Positions 57,136 through 64,000 of a stretch of DNA of 64,000 nucleotides are shown here, in pieces (the stretch's first letter is position 1; every line of letters starts with the position of its first letter). Below the pieces are notes generated by a model, which was given only the letters and a program-made list of their open reading frames with translations, was not told the DNA's origin and made no database searches. Source of the stretch: Sophora flavescens (lineage: Eukaryota > Streptophyta > Magnoliopsida > Fabales > Fabaceae); NCBI GenBank assembly GCA_030762895.1, contig CM061067.1:105433888-105497887 (forward strand), written 5' to 3'. The translations under genes were made by a program, and so were the position numbers.

Positions 57136-59354
57136 CACTACCAAAAAAAGGCGGTTTACTGACGGACAATTACCGACGGAAGTGATGTTCGTCAGTAATT
57201 AAGGGATTACCGAAGGAATTATCCGTTGGTACACACGAAGATCAACAGTTCCATCAATTGCCAATGAAAATGGTCGTCGGTAAGTCCATCGAAAAAGCTG
57301 GAGGGATTCAAAAAAAAATTAGCGCCAGAGTTTATTGACGGACTTTTTCGCTGGTATATGGAACTACACCTACCGATGACTAGGCCGTCGAAAATCTTGT
57401 TAAAGTTACCGACGGCTCAGTCCATCGGTAATCATTTTTTTGAATTACCGACGGAAAGGTTGTCAGTAATCCGTCGGAAACCCTTTAATAATTAACACCG
57501 AAAGCCCTTCCCCCCTCACTTTCCTTTTTATCTCCTCTCTCTATTCTCTCTTCTCTCAGCTACGCGAACTGCTGCCCCACACCACCACTTCCCCCCACAT
57601 CTCTCTGTTCCGTGTGCCACCGAGTCTCTGTCCAGAACCACCGCATGCCGCCGCCACCGTCCACCGCGTGCCACTGCCACTGTCCACCGCGCGCCACCAC
57701 CCCTGACAGGTATGCATGCTTCTAACCCATTGTTAACTTCATTTTTAATTCAATCTTTCTTTTGTGATTGCTTGTGGCTTTGGGTTTTCTTTATTGGAAT
57801 TCTGATTTTTGGTCTCTTTTGTTGTGATTCTGTAGATTCTTCGGCTTCCTTTAGTCTTTTGGTGTCTTTGTTTTTTTCCCTCAGGGGTGCCCCTAACTCA
57901 TAGAATATCTTCTTTGTCTGGGGTCTTTATTTGGTCTGTACTTTTGGTTATTGTATCACTATTTTTGAAAGTTTGGGTTTGGGGTAGGTTCCTTTATGGT
58001 TTGGTTAAGCTTCTTTTCATACTGCAATTTACAAATTTTCTCTTTGGATTCAGGGTTATTACATATTTTGGCTTGGGTATACTCTTTTGGCCATAACTTT
58101 TGTAAAGCTAATACTATCCTTCTTTTAGGGTAGTCTTTTATTTACACTAGTTGGTGTTGTAATAGTTACTTTGTATATGAGTTAGAGTACTCGTGGTACT
58201 CTTATTAATTCCACTGGTTCATGGTTGTTTTGTTCTTTTATTTTGTTTTTTGTTTTTGTTATTATTAATTAAGTGATATGATAATATTGGTATGTTACTA
58301 GGTTTCAAATCTGTTTTGTTTGTCTTCTTTCTATAAGTTAATGATGTCTTTCCTTTTATTCGCCAATATAAAAAACTAATAATAGTTTTTTATTTTTGTT
58401 TGTTTTTTGGTTTGTTGATGATATTTGGGGAGTCTTTATTTTGGTGTGTTTTTTTGGTACTGTTGTGTTACGACCATAATATTGTACTATTTTTTTATAG
58501 TCACCAGTGTGAGATTCATCATTTCAGAGGAGTCACACCACTAGGAGCCACCGCCACCCAGGTTTTTTGAGTTTTATTTATTTATTTTGGAAAGTGTGTA
58601 AATTAAACTGAAATTGTGTAAAGTTTTTAGTTGTATTATGATTGTTGTGTATTTAATGGTAGGATTTTTGTTGATGACTGGATGTGATTCTTGTATGTTG
58701 TAGGTTATTTTTTGTATATAAAAAATAAAATGATCCAATTAAATTCTAATAAATAGAATTAAAATATTGAGATAGTAGAATAATGAATTAGGGAATAAGT
58801 ATAGTCTTGGTGATGAGAGGAAACGACAAAGGAAGAATGCAGTAACAGACGCGCACAATGGCAATACATTTGATGTGATAATATCTCGAGGATCTCGTAG
58901 TGCTTTGCTGAAGTGCGAATGAAATCGGAATAAATCAATAATTTAAAACCAAGCTTAGGAAACACTTATGAGAAGTAGTATTAATATCTCATTATTTAAA
59001 TAAATTATTTAAATAATTAAAATTAATTAATAAATAAACAATTAATTAATTATTAACAGTAAAAAAAATTAAAATTAAATTTTACAAGACCATAAGCCTT
59101 TTAATGCGAATTTTGCTTAACAATTATGACATGTGTTAACTTTCATAAGACTTGAGACAATATTATAAACAATAATTTAATAATCAATAAAATTTTAAAA
59201 TTTAATAACACTAGTGTATAGCAAGTTTTTAGAATAGTTGCTTATGTGTTTGTTTGTCGATTTTTCAGTCTTGTTTACTTCAAGTTTTATTTTATCTTAG
59301 AGTTTATATAATTAATACGTAATCGAGAAAAACCTTAGCTTCCCATTCAAGATT

Positions 59355-59528
59355 CAATATTATTGTGCGCTGGTTACCGGAGCATGCCTCGGAGATACGT
59401 GCTATCTTTGACGACAGAGCAACTGCTCGACTGAGGGACATGCTCCAGAGCGTAGGGAGACCCGGATACACCCGGATTACGTCGGGCCCAACATCTGGAC
59501 CCAACTATGTGTGTACTGGGACACTCCA
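59355..59528 (+). pseudogene. CACTA transposon protein fragment, part 1
   Basis: Reads LRWLPEHASEIRAIFDDRAT then ARLRDMLQSVG. A tryptophan followed by an AIR-type helix and RLRDML is the pattern of the plant Ptta/En-Spm transposase-associated family. Cut at its 3' side by the LTR pair. Confidence 0.5.
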
Positions 59529-61119
59529 TGATGCAAACCAAGAATGGTGTCTAATTTAAGACCAAATTAGTTTTTGATGAAAATTTTATTTTCATTTGTG
59601 ATGAACCCGTATTCTTGTATTGGCTGTATCTTGAGCTATAGATCTCTGTTTGATACGTTCTTTGGTGCGTTGGAAAGCTAAGGAAATCATCTACAAATCG
59701 TATTTCAAGCCTCTTGACCAGATTCATCTTATATCATGTTGAAAATATTCTTTTCAGTTTTACACGAGTTTGATAGCTTAGCTGGGAGGAATCTTTTGGC
59801 TTCCATGCCTCATGTAACTCCTCTAAGTTATTAGCCTTTTATTATTTTTTAAAATAAGGGAGGTTACACTTGTAATGTGAGAAGTAAGTATAGCAGCCAC
59901 ATAATGGTGGAGACAGAACATTAGATCACCATTTAGTGGCATGATTAAATTTAGTTAAGTGAGTCATTTAGTGGGTATGTTAATTGAGTCATTAGAGGGA
60001 GGTTATGGTATCTTTTGGAGACCAATGGTTGGCAGCCACAAGCTTATATGTAACATGCCTAACACATTGAAATACACCTTTGAGTTCATTTTGAATTGAT
60101 TCCAATTGTGAGAGTGTTTTCTCTCTTAGGTTCTTCATTGAACAAACTCCTTTGATCTTATCAAGAGTCCAAGACCCTTGTGGCGATCCTCAACTTGGCT
60201 TATCAATTCTCTTGGAATTGTAGCGCCTAACTTTCATTCCTCATCTTTTCCATTTTTTGTATTCATCTTCTTCTATAATTTTGGTTCTTCACTCAAGGAT
60301 AGATCCGAAATTATATATGTTCCTTCTTAGGATCATATCATTAATGATGCAAATCAAGAATGGCGTCTAATTTAAGACTAAATTAGTTTTTGATGAAAAT
60401 TTTATTTTCATTTGTGATGAACCCGTATTCTTGTTTTGGATGTATCTTGAGCTATAGATCTCTGATTGATACGTTCTTTGGTGTGTTGGAAAGCTAAGGA
60501 AATCATCTACAAATCGTATTTCAAGCCTCTTGACCAGATTCAGCTTATATCATGTTGAAAATATTCTTTTCAGTTTTACACGAGTTTGGTAGCTTAGTTG
60601 GGAGGAATCTTTTGGCTTGCATGCCTCAAGTAACTCCTTTAAGTTATTAGCTTTTTATTATTTTTTTAAAATAAGGGGGGTTACACTTGTAATGTGAGAA
60701 GTAAGTGTAGCAGTCACATAATGATGGAGACAGAACATTAAATCACCATTTAGTGGCACGGTTAAGTTTAGTTAAGTGAGTCATTTAGTGGGTGTGTTAA
60801 TTGAGTCATTAGAGGGAGGTTATGGTATCTTTTGGAGGCCAAAGTTTGGCAGCCACAAGCTTATATGTAACATGTCTAACACATTGAAATACAACTTTGA
60901 GTTCATTTTGGATTGATTCCAATTGTGAGAGTGTTTTCTCTCCTAGGTTCTTCATTGAACAAACCCCTTTGATCTTATCAAGAGTCCAAGACCCTTGTGG
61001 CGATCCTCAACTTGGCTTATCAATTCCCTTGGAATTGTAGCGCCTACCTTCCATTCCTTATCTTTTCCATTTTTTGCATTCATCTTCTTCTATAATTTTG
61101 GTTGTTCACTCAAGGATAG
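59529..61119 (+). mobile_element. Head-to-tail LTR pair of the element B family
   Basis: First LTR 59,529-60,340 (TGATGCAAACC to GATCATATCA, 812 bp), then only TTAA, then a second LTR 60,345-61,119 lacking its last ~40 bases. Both match the B LTRs in the opposite orientation. No internal region remains. The two copies differ at a modest number of positions from each other. Confidence 0.8.
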
Positions 61120-61344
61120 GAGCATGCACAGTGGTGATTTGATTAGCCACATGCCATTAACATGGTATGCATATATAAATAAATTTATTTATAAAATGTA
61201 TATTTTTATTAAAAAATTATTTTATAATTAATTAATTGATTTTATTTGTGTGACGGTTGCAGGCAGGAGAACTTGCCCGGTCCGTTAATGTCCCTACGGT
61301 TTTTGAGCAGACACATATTCGCTCGGACAAAGGTGTTTCCTTGG
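61120..61344 (+). pseudogene. CACTA transposon protein fragment, part 2
   Basis: Resumes after the LTR pair: HSGDLISHM, then a small intron (61,159-61,262) ending TTGCAG, then AGELARSVNVPTVFEQTHIR. The FEQTH phrase matches the FxxTH of the same Ptta/En-Spm family. Confidence 0.45.
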
Positions 61345-62569
61345 TAGAAAAATTGTTCAAAGTCCAAAAACAACAACATGCAAAATCCTATAAATTAATA
61401 CTTGATTTTTCGAAAGTATGTAATTTGAAATAAATTACATATTCGTGAAGCTAATGAAGCATAGAATAAAGTTACTAACTAGGGTCAAAAGAACTTACCC
61501 CTTTGTTGATGAGAAAGTGATGAAAAACCCATTTCACAAACAAGCTTCAAATGGATTTTTGTGTGAAATAGAAAGTGTCTAGATCATATAGGGGAGTAGG
61601 AATGTGTTCTTATAAAATCAAAACAAGATTTGGGGTGAGGATTTAGGGTCTTGGCCGAATTTAGTGTTAGGAGAAAAAGAACTTGAATGTTATTAGATTT
61701 AGGAACAAAATGGATCAAAGTGAAGCAAGGATCTAAGGAGCAAGTTTCATGAATTAAGAATCATGAAACCATACCTCTAAGATGATGAAATATGGAGGAG
61801 AAATGAAGAACAAGTCATGAACATTGAAGAACATTTGATAGAATTGAAAGTTTATGACTTTGATCTTAAAACTTAAGATTTAGATGACTTAAGATGTTTT
61901 AAGTAACATGAATGATGGATGGATGTTTATGAGAGAGAGAGGTTCGAAATTCACTCCAAGGGAAGGAAGGTAACCATGTCAAATTGGTGACTTAACCATG
62001 GTTGGTCATGAAAGGAATTAACAAAAAGGATCAAGGGTAATTCGGTATTTTGCTTGCATAAATATCTAGATATTTATGGATATTTTGAAATATTTCTCAA
62101 AAACTCATCATTACATTTACTGACTCACCACGTGACTCATGGGGTGAGTCATCCATGTTTACTCATCGCCCCTATCCTCTGGCATACCTCTATAGATCCG
62201 TTTCCAGCTCCGTCGTTTACCCGATAAGGGTTTCGCGCGTTTTCCGTCACAATTCGCCCGAACAAAATACAATATTTTATTTTTAAGCGAAAATTCTATA
62301 AATAGACTTTATCACTAAAATAATGATAAAATCTAAGATTTTTCAGTTTCGAGTCAAATTAGGGTTTTTCTGACCAGTACAAAATTATATTGTCAGCGAA
62401 AACGCAGACCGGTTTCTATCTGAGTTTTAAACCTAAAATTTCACTGTAACTTCTCACGATATGATAGGTTCCAACTATGATTTTTTTCCTCAAAATCACT
62501 TTCTGGATCCTCAATAATAATATAAAATATAGTTATCGGTCAAGAGACGAGAAAACGGGATGTTACAGG
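61345..62569 (-). repeat. End of a Del-like LTR
   Basis: Ends CGGGATGTTACA at 62,569. Phrases near the end (CGCAGACCGG, AAATTTCACTGTAAC, TTACCCGATAAGGGTTT) match the ends of element C's LTRs (28,215-28,480). It appears to continue the sequence left of the CACTA insertion. No purine tract lies to its right, so it is a 5' or solo LTR. Confidence 0.6.
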
Positions 62570-63012
62570 AGGAAGTGAAACCAAACATGCACCTACTTGA
62601 GGAAAGTGAAATCTCAACCCAAAATCAATTCTTTTCAATTATTAGAGTGACTTTTGGAAAATGAGAAAAATATCAACACAGAATATTAATTCACTCTCTA
62701 ATACTTATCAACATATCAATTATTGAACTGGTTGCTAAAATATTTTAATTTATTATTGGCTTAATTGGATTCTTCTTCTTCCCAACTTTAGTTCATGTGT
62801 GATTTTAGTCTTTATTATTATTTTAGGAAATATGGTCCCTCAATTTTTGGTAGGTTGCAATTTTAGTCCCTCATCAATTTTCTAATTGAAGTGTCATACA
62901 TGGCTATCGACATGCCATGTAGCATGCCTAGCAGGCATTTATTTAATTAAAATAATTAATTATTTACATAAAAGATAAAATAAATAAAAAAAATTGACTG
63001 AAATGACGGTTT

Positions 63013-63039
63013 CCCCACCCCACCCCACCCCACCCCACC
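63013..63039. repeat. CCCCA simple repeat
   Basis: About five copies of CCCCA in a row, inside the Pack-MULE next to its left inverted end. Confidence 0.8.
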
Positions 63040-63235
63040 TTACCTTCTTATTCTTAGATCTGCAATCAATTTCTCCATGCAACTATTCCGGATTCATACT
63101 CATTAACTAAGATCTACTATTACAAATGAAAGAATGATTAAATGATTATATGTTGGTTTCTACTATTTTTGCAGAAGAAATTTATAACTCACATTTAGGT
63201 TCCAGCGTGTTAAATATATCAACCAAAAAAATAAA

Positions 63236-63528
63236 TCAATAATGAGTACCCTTCCCAACATTGTCTTCAAGCACCTGCAAGGTGTTCAAAGAAGATTCAA
63301 GAGTATTGGCCAAAATATTTCTTCCGTCAACACCACCATCAAAAGGAATTTTTGTAGATGGAAATGCTTGCTTGATCAAATCAAGGGTCTTTGTTCCATA
63401 AACAAGGTCAAATCCATATGCAGTAACAGCATTCAAAAAGGTGGCTTTGCGATCCTTCACAAGCGTGGGTTCATCAAGCTAGATCCAGATAGCACCTGCA
63501 GTCTTCAGTTCAGTCCGAACCTCCCTAC
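63236..63528 (-). pseudogene. Fragment of cobalamin-independent methionine synthase gene
   Basis: The minus strand reads REVRTELKTAGAIWI, a TAG stop, LDEPTLVKD, then VTAYGFDLVYGTKTLDLIKQ and GGVDGRNILANTLESSLNTL, ending EDNVGKG. This is the N-terminal half of plant MetE (homocysteine methylation using methyl-folate). Compared with the enzyme as I know it, about 50 residues between LVKD and VTAYGFD are missing, replaced by RKATFLNA. An intron acceptor-like TTTATTGTAG precedes the piece and a donor-like GGTACTC follows it, so genomic DNA rather than cDNA was captured. It lies inside the Pack-MULE at 62,758-63,888. Confidence 0.85.
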
Positions 63529-64000
63529 AATAAATTACAAACTTCGATTAAAGCAACTTTAATATATGATTAAAAAACATATCTGTACATTGCGAGATGG
63601 TTTACAATCTGAGCATCCGAATCCTTGCATATCTAACAAAGAAGAAGGATGACCGGCAAAACCACGTTTCAGCCCTTTTTTTTTTTATTTACATAATTTA
63701 TTATTTCAAATAAATGCCTCCTATGTATGTTGTCATTTAGTCATGTAGAACACTTCCCTCCGAAAACTAACGAAATGACTAAAATTGTAATTTTCCAAAA
63801 TTTGAGAAATCAAATGTCCCAAAAAAAAACTTCAAAGACTAAAATCATATCTAGGTTAAAGTTGAGGGATCAAAAATACAATTAAACTTTTATTATTTTA
63901 TGATTTAAATAAAAATCACATTACTTATATTAAATGATAACAAATAAAGTTAACAGTGATAATATTTTTTTTTCTTTAACATTAGATATAAGTATTTTCT

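Larger units (their letters stand above)
57136..61344 (+). mobile_element. Truncated CACTA transposon
   Basis: Starts CACTACCAAAAAAAGG at 57,136. Subterminal repeats of TTACCGACGGA and its inverse crowd 57,150-57,480, as in CACTA/En-Spm ends. A pyrimidine-rich leader and a GC-rich exon (57,545-57,708, donor GTATGC) follow, then introns and fragments of a transposon protein. An LTR pair interrupts it at 59,529-61,119. No matching right terminus (TTGGTAGTG) was found, so the right end is lost near 61,344. Confidence 0.7.
62758..63888. mobile_element. Pack-MULE carrying a methionine synthase fragment
   Basis: 1,131 bp with inverted ends of about 120 bases (left GGCTTAATTGGATT, right inverse AGTTTAATTGTATT; both then share CAACTTTA and GATTTTAGTCTTT). 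The 9-bp sequence TTTATTATT is duplicated exactly at 62,749-62,757 and 63,889-63,897. Between the ends lie a CCCCA repeat (63,013-63,039) and a piece of a host gene on the minus strand. No transposase is present. Confidence 0.88.

Noticed and set aside
50496..62569. One very long LTR of element H from 50,496 to 62,569
   Set aside because: Termini fit an LTR (TGTAAT... to ...TGTTACA), but I could not align it with the H 3' LTR at 47,453-49,289, so continuity is unproven.
63236..63460. Functional methionine synthase gene
   Set aside because: Only part of one exon is present, with an in-frame TAG and an internal deletion, inside a transposon.

Overview
This is a eudicot plant nuclear window: AT-rich, with plant LTR retrotransposons of both superfamilies, Mutator-like and CACTA DNA transposons, and one spliced host gene with plant-type introns. 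Several LTR styles (Del/Tekay-like, Athila/Tat-like, SIRE-like) would fit a legume, but that is only an inference.

Region 1 (1-33,085) is a stack of nested retrotransposons whose order can be read from target-site duplications (TSDs). A degraded Ty3/gypsy chromovirus fragment (F, 31,948-33,085) abuts a Del/Tekay-like element (E, minus strand) whose LTR starts at 923. Into that LTR went a Ty3/gypsy element (A, 1,113-28,895, TSD ACAAG). Into A went two elements: a pol-less Athila/Tat-like element (D, 2,919-9,100, TSD TAGCA) in the 5' leader, and a Del/Tekay-like element (C, 14,692-28,601, TSD ATTGT) in the 3' LTR. C's left LTR then received a 2.7-kb gag-less, RT-less element (B, 17,726-20,424, TSD ATTAC) and a 348-bp Mutator-type MITE with a perfect 9-bp TSD.

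Region 2 (33,086-37,515) holds a Mutator-type inverted-repeat element inside another of the same family, then a foldback element containing about five tandem ~250-bp units. Region 3 (39,161-41,059) is the only intact-looking host gene: a six-exon, 186-codon gene for a plastid-targeted single-TM protein resembling the chloroplast NDH subunit PnsB4/NDF6.

Region 4 (42,201-53,331) has a Ty1/copia element of TNT1/Tork type with most catalytic motifs intact but a truncated 5' LTR, a largely non-coding LTR element (H), and the 3' end of a SIRE-like copia element. Region 5 (53,332-64,000) has old LTR sequence, a truncated CACTA transposon interrupted by a head-to-tail LTR pair of the B family, and a Pack-MULE with a perfect 9-bp TSD carrying a broken piece of a cobalamin-independent methionine synthase gene.

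Themes worth attention: short palindromic arrays just upstream of the TATA box in three unrelated LTRs (D, copia G, SIRE-like); a pol reading frame running into the 3' LTR (A); a non-autonomous protease-only LTR family (B) present at two loci; and the methionine synthase Pack-MULE. No RNA gene, CRISPR array or bacterial-type feature was seen. Element boundaries rest on eye alignment of repeats; family names rest on remembered motifs, not on searches.
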